Assembly: GCA_037903475.1 (NCBI GenBank)
Contig: JBAJFG010000568.1
Span: 62,001 to 126,000 of the forward strand
Reading direction: 5' to 3'
Length of the DNA: 64,000 bases
From: Ancylostoma caninum
Taxonomy: Eukaryota; Nematoda; Chromadorea; Rhabditida; Ancylostomatidae
The position numbers were made by a program, and so were the translations under genes. Under the pieces are notes generated by a model. The model was given only the letters and a program-made list of their open reading frames with translations. It made no database searches and was not told the origin of the DNA. Numbering within the stretch: position 1 is the first letter of the stretch; every line of letters begins with the position of its first letter. This document shows, piece by piece, positions 36,291 through 47,922 of the stretch.

Positions 36291-37434
36291 ATGCTGAGTA
36301 ATCCGCCAGGAACTAGCGAAGGATGTGGCTCACACAGGACAACTGTTGTTCACCTTTATGAAAAAAAGGCTTATTGTGCATTGGAGCTCGGCTTTTAGCT
36401 TTTCTAACTCAAATACTTCCTTGTCGTATAGTCTCGATAGATGAATCTCATATACTTGGTGTGAAGCTGCCGCGCTTATGTCCCACCGCACCCTATGATT
36501 TGACTAAACTCTTATGCTTACCCGAGTTTGCTTCTTTACCTTATGTTGTGCAGTCGCAGTCTCTATTATTTCGGAAAGTCACATTGGGTCTCTCAGTAAC
36601 TCATCTAATCCTTATCTACCGAAGGGCACCGCTGTCTTATATCCGTCTCTTTATTACTTGGCTAACTATATATCTATTCTGTATCAGTTCTCACTATGTA
36701 GGTTGCTCTCCTCCTACTTATTTTGATCCTCAACTTGCACTGCTAACACTCCGATTACCGGATGAACTCATCCCTCTTGGTTTAAGTTGGCGGTGCACTA
36801 TGCTGGTGCCCGGAGCCCTCTCGTATGCCATTGGGTATGCAGTGTTGGCGGGCCACTGCCCTTCTTATTCCAGAGCACAATTCCCGGTATATTAGAGCAG
36901 TTGCTCGGTATAAGTCCTTTGTGTGTATAGTATCCTTGAAGTGTACATTCACTTTGTTCTGAATCATTCACCCTTCATGTTGTAAAGATAAGGAAATTGG
37001 TGGAGCTCCTGCGCAGACCCAATTTCGTAATGTTCTAGACTAGCGGCTGCTCCCAGCAGTGCTCAGAACAGAAGATTGCTAGGATTCAGATAATGCCGAC
37101 GACCGCGGCAATCTTTTTGAGGATTGTTTGAGTAATGTTCCCCTAGAAACGTGGATGCCAAAGGCTCCATGATGTACAGTTGCATAGCCATATCTCTTAA
37201 CCTAGCTAGTATGTTACCCACTAGAGAGTCTGGTTGCAAAAGACGTTGGTGATCTGTTCCCAAAAAGTCCGTGTAGTTCTTACAGCCCCTTCCCATATCA
37301 CTGCTGTTGTCAATTTTTTTGTGTTTTGTTCTGTTCTAGTCATTTGCCTCTGTTTTACTCTTAGCAGTACGCCTTTATTCTGGCTAGCGCACCTTGTTGT
37401 GTATGAATAAATAAATAAATAAATAAATGCATCC

Positions 37435-38083
37435 TCCACTGCAATGGACTGAACAGTGAACATGAAATCTAACAGTGAAAACAAGCTAAACATCAAATGG
37501 CTCCTGTTAGAAGTAGGAAACTAAAAAAGAAAAATAGGAAACTAAAAAAGAAAAACAGGTAGAAAATCGATACCACAAGGAGAAGAAACTTACAATAAGC
37601 TTCTCCATGGTGCGAGCCTAGATTACCCTCCGTTTCTCCACACTTTAACCGTTAAGATAATCCGATCCTGGACAATGGCATTGTAGCTGAGCACGATCAG
37701 CTGCAAAAAACCTATCCAATGGAGAATTTTTTGTGTGCATGAAAACTTTTTGCAGCTTCTATAAAGACTTTCATTGTTGGGCGAAAACTCACGTGACCCA
37801 GTTGGAAAATGAATTTTCGCAAAACTGATTGAGTTTTCGCTTGTGCCAAATCAAGGTAATTATCCCTTCACATGTCCATTGCTTCGAAACTCTGCATTCT
37901 TTTTTTTTCATTTTGAATGTAATAAAAAAGGTAATGGCAAAGAAAAAGCAACAGAAGAAGAGAAAGTTTGATCAAAAACGCATATTAGATTCTTAGTCGT
38001 GTAATATAGCTCCTAACTTGAACTGATGAACAAAAAAGCGAAATTTCGATGAAGAGATTATCATAAAAAAGCGAGAACTCAGA
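37435..38083. other. No gene seen
   Basis: AT-rich. Begins with the candidate 3' target duplication of the LINE. A duplicated GGAAACTAAAAAAGAAAAA-like block at 37515-37560 is the only visible repeat. Confidence 0.4.
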
Positions 38084-38123
38084 TACCCAAACTTTCGGAA
38101 CTTCCGCGGAGTTTGTCTGGGTA
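38084..38123. repeat. Solo 40 bp GGAACTTCCGCGGAG palindrome
   Basis: TACCCAAACTTTCGGAACTT continuing to CTGGGTA forms a near-palindrome with the same terminal words as the inner element at 31091-32017. It looks like two abutted element ends with the interior lost. Confidence 0.6.
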
Positions 38124-38647
38124 ACCGTCGGGAGTTAAGATTGAACCAGATTATTCAGTCTGCAACCCTCCTCACGTACACAAATAAAGGTCTCCGTTTA
38201 TCCGTGTCCGATCGCGGATATGGGCTTACCCATTTTCAAAAACTCTGTTGGAAACCTTAAAAATTACTAAGACTGTGTCCTCGGGCAGCAGAAAACGTGG
38301 GGAACGAGGATGAAGCAAATTCCGACAAACCAATTCTTTTTTCTTTTCGCTTAGACGATCAAGTGCTATCTACAACAACAATCAGTACTGGTTAACTGGT
38401 TAATTGAAAGAACAAAGAAAAAAGTAGATATAGCGAGAGACGATGGCAGTACGTTTTTCGTGGACTGGGAGAGCACGTGGCACGATTTTCTCGCCGTTAG
38501 TTAGTTTTCTAGATAGTAAACGTCAAATATGAACAATCATGAAAGCAATCTTTTTTCACTGCAGCGGCGATTCTAGCGGGGGCGGCAGGTCCGCGATGCG
38601 TGCTTCCCATGCCCGCGAGGAACGCACCATCGTCATCGGCGCACACT
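38124..38647. other. No gene seen
   Basis: Turns GC-rich after 38560 as it approaches the foldback arm. No coding signal. Confidence 0.4.
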
Positions 38648-38955
38648 GTATAGTGGAGTCGTTTTGACAGTGCGTTTTCCGCGACAGCGGCTCTCTGGCA
38701 TTGGAGCACGCAGCGCGGTCGGTCAAAAAGTTGACCTGTGATTGATCTGATATCTTTTAACAGTTTTACCGCTTGTTTCCTCTTATATTGTTCTTCCTCA
38801 GCTCTAAGAACAAATCAAGAAGGGAACAGACGATAAAACTCGTCAAAGAAGCCGGATCCATCGTGGATCAACTATTTGACCGACCGCACTGCGTGCCCCA
38901 ATGCCAGCAGGGCCGCTGCCGCGGACAACGCACTGTCAAAACGACTCCACTATAC
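38648..38955. mobile_element. 308 bp foldback with ~93 bp arms
   Basis: The arms 38648-38740 and 38863-38955 are inverted copies (GTATAGTGGAGTCGTTTTGA at both outer ends) with a few substitutions. They enclose an AT-rich loop of about 120 bp. The high arm similarity suggests a young element or gene conversion. The plus frame 38773-39033 crosses it and is not credible. Confidence 0.7.
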
Positions 38956-41010
38956 ATACCTTACATGAATGTATTAGAATGGCATTGTGCGCTACAGCAC
39001 TCGCTTCTGAGAGCTCTTCCAGGGCGTTCCTAGAAAAGTGCAATAGAGAAAATCCGATGGAAATCTCGAAAATAACCTACACGTTCTAGTCTTCTCAAGA
39101 ACACCTTGTGCATGGGCAAATAAGACGAGTAAGGCTTCGATCGGGACGAGTTATTGTGATAAACAGCCTTGAGTGAAGCTTCATAAGTAACATCGTTCAC
39201 GTAAAGCAGACATTCTAGACGTGAAAAGATATAAACGGATGCAAACTATACAGATTTGGCCGAAACATTAAGAAATCATGATCATTCAGCGGCAACAGCA
39301 TCAGTAGAAGGGTACAGCTACCAAGAAGCAAAAGCGTAGGATCCAAAGCACTGCAACACCACTTCCAACCACGTCTGTTGTAGACTCTTGAATTTCAAAT
39401 CCAAATTACAGTGAATGGGTTCTGCTGCCAATGCTTGACTAGATTGGATAATACTGCAATGGAACAGATCGTTGAAACACAGCCAAGCTTCTAATACGAC
39501 CTCCCTAGTGTGAAGATCTGATTTAGAACAACTCAGAGGTGGGAAAACATTTCTACCCATTTACAATCGCACTTCCTTCTATGGTACGATAACCAGCTCC
39601 TCTATAACCAATTCATCTACAGTAACTAGGGGGGCTAGAAAAGGGGTCGTTTTTGGGCAAAAAATCAAGTCAGAAAGGGTGTCACAAGGGGCGAGACGCT
39701 GATCCTCACTTAGATCGTGAGATGTTCACTTCAGCACATTTCCTACCCTGTCGGTTGGAGTTAAACGTTTTGAAACCCTTCCCCCCGACGTTCGAATGGT
39801 AAGGTTCGGTTTAAGACGGGTGTGGAGCGTTAGTTGCGGTTGAGCATTAATTAACATGCATGAGGTGCGAAGATCTCGCACCTCACTCGCACCTCCGCAA
39901 CACTGACAACCGTTGCTCTAGCAGTCTGCGTTCTCTGGAGTTAGTAAGGGCAGCTGCCGAGGACAACTCGGACCAATTGTCGCGGGCGACATCTATTCAG
40001 ACACTTGGCGCGGTCGGGCGCTCGTCGGCCAGCCAGCCCGTAGTGCACGTCATTAAGGAAAGCGGACCTGGAACACAGAATTATGAAAAGGTGACGCGGG
40101 ATCGGACTCGCATTCTTTAAAAATTCCAGCCTGTACCTCACTTTAGGGGGTTACTCTATGCGCTGATCACGAAAATCGACGCATCCTGACCACCTTTTCC
40201 GTAAAGATGTAGTGAGATCACAGTAAGAAACAAAGTGAAAATATGAATTCTGGCGAGGAAGTGGCAGTCTGATCAGGCACTTTCTCGCCTTTGCTCAGAA
40301 AATCCCGGAAATTTCTTCACTAATTGATGAAAGGGTTAATGAATGTGATAAACTTGAGAATCGTAGCCACTTTGTACTGTAACACCACTTATGTTAGCTA
40401 GGCTACTGTTCTTGTTGTTATCATTCAGTTTGCCACTTTTGTTGATTCTCTGTACCACCTACTGCCTAACTGGGACAATAATAATTATTCCGAAGACATC
40501 TCACTGACCTTGCCGAAAAATCTCGGGGACATGATGACGATCTATTGGAGATCTATCCCATTACTTCATCACATTGAGTTTTAGGACTATGTAGACAAAA
40601 CTGGGGAAAAATAATGATCCATGTTGTTCTGCACGAATAACATGCTCGTTTCACACCATATTTAACTTCACTTTCGTAACGTTTAGGTGTTAGGATCGGT
40701 TTTAGCGAAAACTCGGGTGTTTCCATGACATTGTAATGTTTAGAAGAGACTGTTTGACATTCTGAATCTTTTGATAAAACTACTGTGCACTTCATTGTTG
40801 TTTTTAGAGGAGGAAAGAGGCTTTATAACTCATGGAAAAACCGCACGAACTTATTGCTTAACCTAATATGTATATGTCCGATATTTTGAGTGTTTCGAAG
40901 ATTGAAAATGGTCCAATACTTCTACTCTGATAAATAAGCGCTAGCAACGCAGCCTGAGCTGGCTATACGTCGAGTTGAACCTCCAGCTGCATCTCCTGTC
41001 TGGTGCCATA
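38956..41010. other. Spacer with a remnant of the 41.5 kb repeat
   Basis: 39806-39880 resembles the outer part of the 44.4 kb arm (GAGCGTTAGTTGCGGT, then GGTGCGA(A)GATC). 39860-40120 is GC-rich and open on the plus strand (86 codons), unrecognised. The remainder is AT-rich with nothing seen. Confidence 0.4.
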
Positions 41011-41243
41011 GTCTATCCGAAACGACGAGTCCGCCCACGCACGCGCGGATCGAGAGGCGGCGCGGCTGGGGCGGATGCTGTTGGCTGCCACGTCGTCCAC
41101 GCCACAGCCAAATCATTGGGCAATACCATGAAGATAACGATGAAACGGGATACGCAGATCAGGGATGATGACGTGGAGCGCTGGCAAACGTGGCAGCTTC
41201 TCGACCCCCGCGTGCGTGGGCGGACTCGTCGTTCTGGACAGAC
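41011..41243. mobile_element. TA-flanked MITE, 233 bp
   Basis: Inverted termini of about 50 bp (GTCTATCCGAAACGACGAGT at the left, GTCTGTCCAGAACGACGAGT reading inward at the right, then CCGCCCACGCACGC in both) are bracketed by TA at 41009-41010 and 41244-41245. TA duplication fits a Tc1/mariner-group non-autonomous element. GC-rich, no coding capacity. Confidence 0.7.
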
Positions 41244-41552
41244 TATACCATCTTCTCCTCAATTGCTGCTAAAGTTTCCGATCTTTTAGAAGTAATTGCT
41301 GAAGAATGGCAACAACTGATGGGAGATTGCAGCAGCTGAGAGAAGATGCTAGTAGGTCATCACCATTCTGAGTAGATATGAAATCAGAGGTGCTTCGATT
41401 ATCAAGCAGATGAGTCTAAGAGTGAAGCGTTCTGGATTACAATCACTTTCCTCAGTTCCCGCCACCTTCCAGTTCCACTCTGCACAGCTCGCCCATTTTT
41501 TCCTATTGGAACCAAACAAAATTGTCTTAAGCCCGGTTTTGGACGAAATTGA
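41244..41552. other. Spacer, one open frame
   Basis: A plus frame opening at 41410 runs into the long inverted repeat and ends at 41760. Because it crosses the repeat boundary it is unlikely to be a single gene. Confidence 0.35.
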
Positions 41553-42150
41553 TCTCTACGTTCGTTCTGACCATGGTGCTGAACCTAGGATTGCAGCAGA
41601 ATCTGAGGGAGCAAAATTATCGAGCGCTACCTTTACCCGGCCGAGGTCTGTGACAACTGCGACATCGCGCGCGACGTACTCTAGGGATCGCGGCAAATGT
41701 CAGTTTTTGGGGGCCCGCCCACACGTCGTAATGTGCGATGCGAGTGATTTGGACAATTAAAGGCGCGAGCGCGGTGCGAAGACACTAATGACCCTTGAAG
41801 CATATCTGGGATCTCGCACCTATGATTGGACCTCAATTAACGCTCGCCATCCGTTTAAGACCCATGACTGTCCTCAACACTTGATCATCAAGGGACAACC
41901 TGCGATCACGACCATGATTGTCTTGGGTTTCGAAATCGCTAGAAGAAAAACGCGCGATTCATTAGCTCACTTTCCATTGAGAACATAACTCTATGCTTAA
42001 ATATATACAAGATTACCGGACATCTCCGCCGCAGGGTGATAGAGTTCGAAGCCATTGCTAATGATCAAGCGAAAATCGCGCCTGCTCAACATTTGTTCGC
42101 AATCCATAAAAAAAGTTCAGGAACGAAATGGCCAGAATATTCATGAAGCA
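41553..42150 (+). repeat. Long inverted repeat, left arm (598 bp)
   Basis: Nearly identical to the reverse complement of 44093-44691. The outer end begins TCTCTACGTTCGTTCTGACC. The arm carries a 66-codon frame (41788-41988, starting MTLEAYLGSRTYDW) that is also present, with about six differences, in the other arm. I associate this frame with repeated hypothetical proteins in hookworm assemblies (recollection only). The arm turns GC-rich in its outer half. Confidence 0.8.
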
Positions 42151-42898
42151 ATTGAGAGAGGAGGGAAAGCCCTACGAGAAATTCACATAAGTTGGACTGA
42201 AATTGTCTAAACTGGGGCTTCATTTGTGCATACTTCGAAACGGCAATTATTTTCGCAACAATCTGATATACAAAAGTGATAGTTCTAAATCCTTCACTAC
42301 TTTCTTTCTTTCAAACAATTCCCCAGCAACAAAAGGACGAATTATACTGAGAAAGGTGCACACACATATTTTAGTACTGTAGTTCCCAGGATCATCGAAG
42401 TTCTCTTGCTTCTTTCACAGTGTAGGGTGCCTTCTGCACTCGTAATCACGAATGTTTACTATAGAGGATGGAGAAGTTTGTTAATTTCAGCTTGATTCCT
42501 GGAAATCACTACACTTGCTACTTTCTTGTGGAATACACTTGTTTCAGGAAACGAAACAGTTGAACAATCGACTTCATCACGTGACTCTTGCTACTAAATG
42601 AAGCTTCTACACCCCTGGAAAGCAATTCTCTTGTTTGTTTCTCTCGGCTTCCCAGCGGAGAGGAGATGAGTGGAGGAAATTTTCATCGGATATTCTAAAT
42701 TTCAGAAGCTAGGAGTCAGACGTTCAACAACTGTGGAATCTTGAAAGTACAGGACGTCTTGGTTACAGATCCAAGACGCACATGCATGAGGAAAAATCTC
42801 ATAATCCCCAACCTTAGATGTTTTCAAACAAATTCATGGATGTCGAAAGAAGAGCAGTTTCTTGAAAGTCGGAAACTGCCATTATATAGCAATTTCTA

Positions 42899-43093
42899 CT
42901 AGGATGCGTGCATCAGACGCACATATGCATTTGCGGTGAATTTTTTATGAATACTGGTCAAGGTGGCATGTGCATCCTCAATGAAAAGTGGTCGACACTG
43001 GGCCGTAAACGCGTGCGATGGGGCTGCGTCAACGCTGCGACTCGCCGTATTCTCCATCATACAGACACCCGCGCGTCAAACGCACGCACCTAG
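42899..43093. mobile_element. TA-flanked MITE inside the foldback spacer, 195 bp
   Basis: The ends CTAGGATGCGTGCATCAGAC and, inward from the right, CTAGGTGCGTGCGTTTGACG are inverted, with TA on both outer sides (42897-42898 and 43094-43095). A Tc1/mariner-type duplication is inferred. Confidence 0.6.
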
Positions 43094-43203
43094 TATGAAT
43101 TGCTCTTATCAATAGGAATTCACCTTGACCTAGAGGAGTTCATTTTATCTTTTTCAAAAAAAAAAACGATAGGAGAGGTGATCTTCATTCATTCAAAAGG
43201 AAC

Positions 43204-43909
43204 ATGCCTGTTTGTATGCGTTGCTACTCAGTGGACACCTTGCTTACAACTAGAAGCGGCTCACACTATCCATTCCTACTGACATTTGGAGAGAAGTGCA
43301 GCACAAACACATACTATAATGTATTTTCGTTTCAGTTCTCCTACCTGGACTACCTTTTTCACATTGTTGACTCCTTCATTTGGACGTTCTTCTTGTGTAT
43401 CCTCATTTTTGCTTCAGTTTTTGTCTTTAGCTATACCAGCAATGAACAAACAGCACTGTTCCGGAGACGCAGCAATACTCGAAGTTCTAGTGGAAGTCAG
43501 GGTAAGCAGGGTGACAAGAAATCAAGGAATGGGTTTTAAATCATGCTCTCAATTTCTGGCGACACTACAAAAAATTTCGCGTACCTGTGGCCCCCATTTC
43601 AAGACCTCCGGGAAAAGACTACAGCCGTGCATGAGTCGTTATCCTAAACGTGACCATTCCAATGCCACCTCGATGAAATGAAATGGAGTCCATCTAATAC
43701 CAGCTGGGCGACAATGGCTTCAGCGGACATATCATAGCGTACTACATTGTATTTCAGTGGCACTGACCGTGTTTCATTTCGTTACCGTTGCGATACACTT
43801 GAACATTGGAGCAGAGTACCATATAAATGCGACATCGCAAAGTAGCCTTTTTCTGCCTCAAGAAACACGAACTACGTCTACTCCAATGGTGTATCACCCT
43901 AACTCCTAG
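43204..43909 (+). CDS. Exon-like segment within the foldback, membrane-protein-like
   Basis: An exon ending at 43501 (CAGG|GTAAGC) and one at 43758-43909 (TATTTCAG|TGGC acceptor, TAG stop) join in frame. A TTTCGTTTCAG acceptor at 43335 lies inside the same frame, so the true 5' boundary may be 43336 rather than the ATG at 43204. The product (149 residues in the long model) has a hydrophobic span, FIWTFFLCILIFASVFVFSY, followed by a basic RRRSNTRSSS segment, as in a single-pass membrane protein. No family is recognised. It may be a captured fragment, because the inverted-repeat arms flank it. T-rich chance hydrophobicity is possible. Confidence 0.3.
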
Positions 43910-44092
43910 AACGTACAGCGTATTTGCAAATTTTCCGGAGGAAATTTCTTTAGCTGAACAAACACTGCTGTTCTGACTGGTGAAAAACAGCACCTCTCAA
44001 AGAATCTGAAAATTTCGAAGCATCGCAAATGGAATGTGCTACCAAAATGATCAGCTCAATCTCTAGAGCCCGAATATATAAGTATTTCCTTA

Positions 44093-44691
44093 TGCTTTAT
44101 GAATATTCTGGCCATTTCGTTCCCGAACTTTTTTTTATGGATTGCGAACAAATGTTGAGCAGGCGCGATCTTCGCTTGATCATTGGCAATGGCTTCGAAC
44201 TCTATCACCCTGCGGCGGAGATGTCCGGTAATCTTGCATATATTTAAGCTTAGAGTCATGTTCCCAATGGAAAGTGAGCTAATGAATCGCGCATTTTTCT
44301 TCCAGCGATTTCGAATCCCAAGACAATCATGGTCGTGATCGCAGGTTGTCCCTTGATGATCAAGTGTTGAGGACAGTCATGGGTCTTAAACGGATGGCGA
44401 GCGTTAGTTGCGGTCCAATCATAGGTGCGAGATCCCAGATATGCTTCAAGGGTCATTAGTGTCTTCGCACCGCGCTCGCGCCTTTAATTGTCCAAATCAC
44501 TCGCATCGCACATTACGACGTGTGGGCGGGCCCCCAAAAACTGACATTTGCCGCGATCCCTAGAGTACGTCGCGCGCGATGTCGCAGTTGTCACAGACCT
44601 CGGCCGGGTAAAGGTAGCGCTCGATAATTTTGCTCCCTCAGATTCTGCTGCAATCCTAGGTTCAGCACCATGGTCAGAACGAACGTAGAGA
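44093..44691 (-). repeat. Long inverted repeat, right arm (599 bp)
   Basis: Partner of 41553-42150. The spacer between them (42151-44092) is 1.9 kb. Homology stops abruptly at both ends (TGCTTTATGA inside, CGTAGAGA outside), as for element termini. No flanking duplication was recognised, so an inverted duplication is an alternative to a foldback transposon. Confidence 0.8.
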
Positions 44692-44996
44692 AAGTTCTCA
44701 TCCTAAGCTTTTCTCAGAAAAACTAATGCAGAAGATCCACCGAAAACCACTCTCGCCGCTAAGTGCGGCAGAGCGCCACAGCCCTGTGCATCGGCCACGG
44801 ATACCCCGATAATTCTTTTCGCCGTAAACCATTTCTGTAGGGGTACGGTTGACATTTTGTAGAGGACTAAATCCCTTAGAATTCTTTGAAATTATGCATG
44901 GAATTGTAATTTTAGATGACAAAATTAAGAAAAGAAAAGTAGCAAATTAAAAAGAGACTTACTCATTTTATTCTCAGCGCAGGACTTCGCGAAATA
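44692..44996. other. Spacer, no gene seen
   Basis: A minus frame at 44698-44922 (74 codons) has no recognised domain. Ends at the TA that flanks the outer mariner-like element. Confidence 0.35.
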
Positions 44997-45720
44997 TTAG
45001 GTTGTAGCATAAGTTTCCGCTGTTTTGAAATTTTCGATCAAAAAAATTCATAGAAAATCAAATAACAAGAGGTACCCATCGAAGTATGGACCACAACAGG
45101 CGCTGGGCTTATGATGTTTTTACACCAGGAGCTCGATTCCCTTGCTTCAGAAACTCGTGGACTGCGAGTCAAAGAACTGAGCCGGGCAGTGCTGGAGATC
45201 ACTGACTTTGGCAAATCGGTTCTCGCTCAGTAGACGTTTTCGTGATCTGATAACCGGCGTCTGGTTGGAGCTGGATTTATGCTACATAATGCGTAATTAG
45301 AAATTCCTCGGCGGACTCTTTGCAATCCGAAGAGTTCGATCAACAAAATTAAGGCGCCCTCCGCGGTGTGACAAAATGGTGTGATTTTCACAGAGCGAAT
45401 GGAACTCGCCCCAAAATTCCACCGATTAGTGCCCGCAAACGGCTGATGTTCGTAGTAACAGAGGAAGAAATGTCACTTCAATTCGCTTCAACTCCAGAGA
45501 GAAAAACAGCATAATCGAAATTTTGGGTTACCAAGTTTGGTGCCTGTGCCTGAGTCCGCTCGGGGATAAAATGGAGAGGGAAAGAACCACGGAGAATAAG
45601 AATGGCCTCGAGATTACTCTACCCGAATATGGTTAGTCTCATGCAACGTTATGGTAAAATTATTATCCGTGCAAGCTCAGTTACAAGATTTGCATTCTTG
45701 AAAGGTTCACTCCGAACTTA

Positions 45721-46996
45721 TTAGGTGCGTGCAAAAGTTCCGGGGCAGCTGGTGGTATTTCACCATTCAACGTCGTTTTGCTCCTTGCGTTTGCGATATC
45801 CTGCAAGGGTTTTCATGCATGCTGGTAGCCTAAAACACCTGCTACCTATACCACTTTTGGCTCGGGTCTATGTCACAGCGTTGCTCTGTTTTGGGTGTAA
45901 AACCAGTTCTATAAGCTGTACAATATTTTGGGGAATTTCGCTTTATGAAATCAAATCTAGACGATCAACAGGGGAAGCGACCCATAGCACCAGTAACGCG
46001 TTTGTGGAGAGTATGTTCTCCAAAATGCCAGGTGCTCGAAGATTCCTAGGAATTCTGAGCGGAGATGAGAGTCTGGAAAATGCTTCACGAGTTGGTCAGA
46101 GATTTGGTCATCGCAAAAGCACCAGGAAAGAGCAGGTTGAACCGGACCTTGTGCAAAGTGCGCAAGACATTACGTGAAATTCAGTCAACAATGTCTCGTC
46201 ACTTGAAGAAAATCGATAAGAAGGGGAAGCTGAGTAGATGGATTTTTCGTGAGTGGAGCGAAGAGCACCAATGTTCACACTGGCAAGTCTACAGATATCC
46301 GATCTTCAGATTTCCTAACAATTCGTTTCATGGGAGAATAGTTATTGTTGATAGAGAATAGGTCATGTACGACAATAGGAAGAGGTCATCCCAGAGTCCG
46401 GGCTCCTGCCACCCACCTAAAAAAATGGCCGAACCATCACTACCTTCTTTTTAAAAATTTTGACCTTTCATGGTCAGCAGCGTGACTCATCTGCAATGAA
46501 TTTGTTATCTAATGAATGCGCAATAATCTCCCTTTAGTACTTTCTTTTCCCTAAAGTAATCATGGGAAAACTCTTAAGCATAGGGCCGACACAGGCGGAA
46601 ATGTGTGGTCTGACCCGGCTGTGGGATAACGCATACCAGCACGTTGCAGTGTCGACCTTATAAAGAATTGGTCATTCGTGCTCCGAAATTCTAGCCTAAC
46701 CTATATTACTCCTTATATCCGCCTCTAACAGACTACCCCCATGTCAACCTTCTTTGGCTTTACCTCCGCTGTAAAACTTTCAATGAACAGACCCTACTGG
46801 AAAACGACGTGTGCCACTATTACAAGTGTAGACCTGTCAAATTTTTAGCTTCTGGAAAAATCTTTTCTGTGCATTATTGGCAACGTTACGCAGATGCCAA
46901 TGCTTTTTGTTTTGAACAAAATTGCTGACTTTGAGTCAAGTTATGGCGTTCTGAAAAATTAGGTGCAGCTGCCCCGGAACTTTTGCACGCACCTAA
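45721..46996 (+). mobile_element. Full-length mariner element inserted in the outer one
   Basis: The 31 bp terminal inverted repeats are identical (TTAGGTGCGTGCAAAAGTTC start), with TA on both sides (45719-45720, 46997-46998). Length is 1276 bp, close to the usual mariner size of about 1.3 kb. Perfect ends with a decayed reading frame suggest mobilisation in trans, or that the ends are recent relative to the drift in the coding part. Confidence 0.8.
45884..46960 (+). pseudogene. Mariner transposase, decayed
   Basis: Remnants follow mariner order. An N-terminal DNA-binding part ends with GDESLENASRVGQ (near 46060), the helix-turn-helix linker carries TMSRHLKKIDKKGKLSRWIF (46190-46245), and a catalytic-start-like GRIVIVDRE stretch (46335-46360) is followed by stop codons. 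A C-terminal piece near 46780-46930 resembles the end of the family. Frame changes occur at about 46065-46180 and after 46361. The first catalytic Asp region is at the break, and no complete D,D(34)D triad can be read. Confidence 0.7.
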
Positions 46997-47168
46997 TAAT
47001 AACATTTCCAGAATAAGACGCGAAAATAGGTCTCGTATTCCATAATGTTCGCGGGTCATGTGCTTTAAAACGGTATCTAAACTTGTTCGAAATCTTATCG
47101 CTATTCATTTATTAGAAGCCTTCGAAAATGCCTATACGAAAACAGCGGAAACTCATGTTACAATCTAA

Positions 47169-47875
47169 TATATTAGGCTGTTGCGAATATAATTGTCGCC
47201 AGCACAAATTAACTTTCCTCTTCTGCCCAACTTAAGACAAAATTGTATGACCTTCCGGTAAGGCATTTCACCTTTAAATCTAAGTTCATAAGCTAGGATT
47301 GTCTGTGCCACAAAGCCCAGCAGAAAGCTGAAGTTTTTATAAACTCCTTTCAGTTTATGAGACTTAAGGGACCCTTACTGACCTTCAATTGACTTTTGGC
47401 CCGATATTCTTGATTTGATAACTTGGATGCTGCATAAATTATGCTGTTCGCAGAGAAGACAGAGAGTGGAACCCGCGTTAACAAAACGAACATCAACAAG
47501 GGCCTGCGAGAAATTTCCAGCAAATTGAACAACTGGTTCACTGGTTTTGACAAGAATATGCGAAAATATCCCGATGTTGGACGAGTGTTGCCTCCTTGGA
47601 TTGCCACCTAGCGGAGCCGGAGGAATAGCCTGTAGCCAGTGGTAACTGTGTTTTTGAAAGCAGGACCACAGAACATCCTTTTCAGACAATTTCGACTGTG
47701 ACACCATCAGCAATGATTGGCTAAAAAATGAGACAGGCAATTTTGGTTGTCCAACGCTTATCGGCGCGGACGTCGTCAGAATCCTTATGAGAAGCGGGAG
47801 TGGCAGACTGTTTGGAATCGTTATGGCCCATGGAAGCTCACAAAAATACTGTTTGGACATGAAGGTGTGTCTTCC
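47169..47875. other. No confirmed gene; open frames on both strands
   Basis: The minus frame 47375-47860 is 161 codons long, and a plus frame 47440-47611 (57 codons, starting MLFAEKTESG) has mixed, protein-like composition. Neither shows a domain I can name. A plus reading near 47740-47790 (CPTLIGADV) weakly recalls retroviral-type proteases of BEL elements, but the catalytic motif is absent. Confidence 0.3.
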
Positions 47876-47922
47876 TCAAAGTAATCCAGCAACACGAGTT
47901 CCCTACGTCCTTCTGAACTTAA

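Larger units (their letters stand above)
32947..37427 (+). mobile_element. CR1-type LINE, copy 1
   Basis: Near full-length non-LTR retrotransposon: ORF1, then ORF2 (endonuclease plus reverse transcriptase), then a 3' region of about 1.1 kb ending GCGCACCTTGTTGTGTATG and (AATA)n. The start agrees with the start of homology to copy 2 (TGAGYGGTCG). TGCATCC occurs just before 32947 and again at 37428-37434, a candidate 7 bp target-site duplication. ORF2 is broken, so the copy is dead. The 173-codon frame at 36374 lies in the 3' untranslated region, which is shared with copy 2. Confidence 0.8.
44997..47168. mobile_element. Outer mariner-like element (interrupted)
   Basis: The ends TTAGGTTGTAGCATAAGTTT and, inward from 47168, TTAGATTGTAACATGAGTTT are inverted over 30 bp with three mismatches. 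TA is present at 44995-44996 and 47169-47170. Without the inner insertion it is about 0.89 kb, too short for a full transposase, so it is non-autonomous or internally deleted. I do not recognise transposase motifs in its own sequence. Confidence 0.65.

Noticed and set aside
36374..36895. 173-codon plus frame
   Set aside because: Lies in the 3' non-coding region of CR1 copy 1. The aligned part of copy 2 is not open, and no domain is visible.
41410..41760. 116-codon plus frame
   Set aside because: Crosses the sharp boundary of the long inverted repeat at 41553, so half belongs to the repeat and half to unrelated flank.
47740..47870. Possible BEL/Pao protease-like reading (LIGADV)
   Set aside because: Catalytic Asp-Ser/Thr-Gly motif and neighbouring gag or reverse transcriptase are absent. 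The resemblance is a few residues only.
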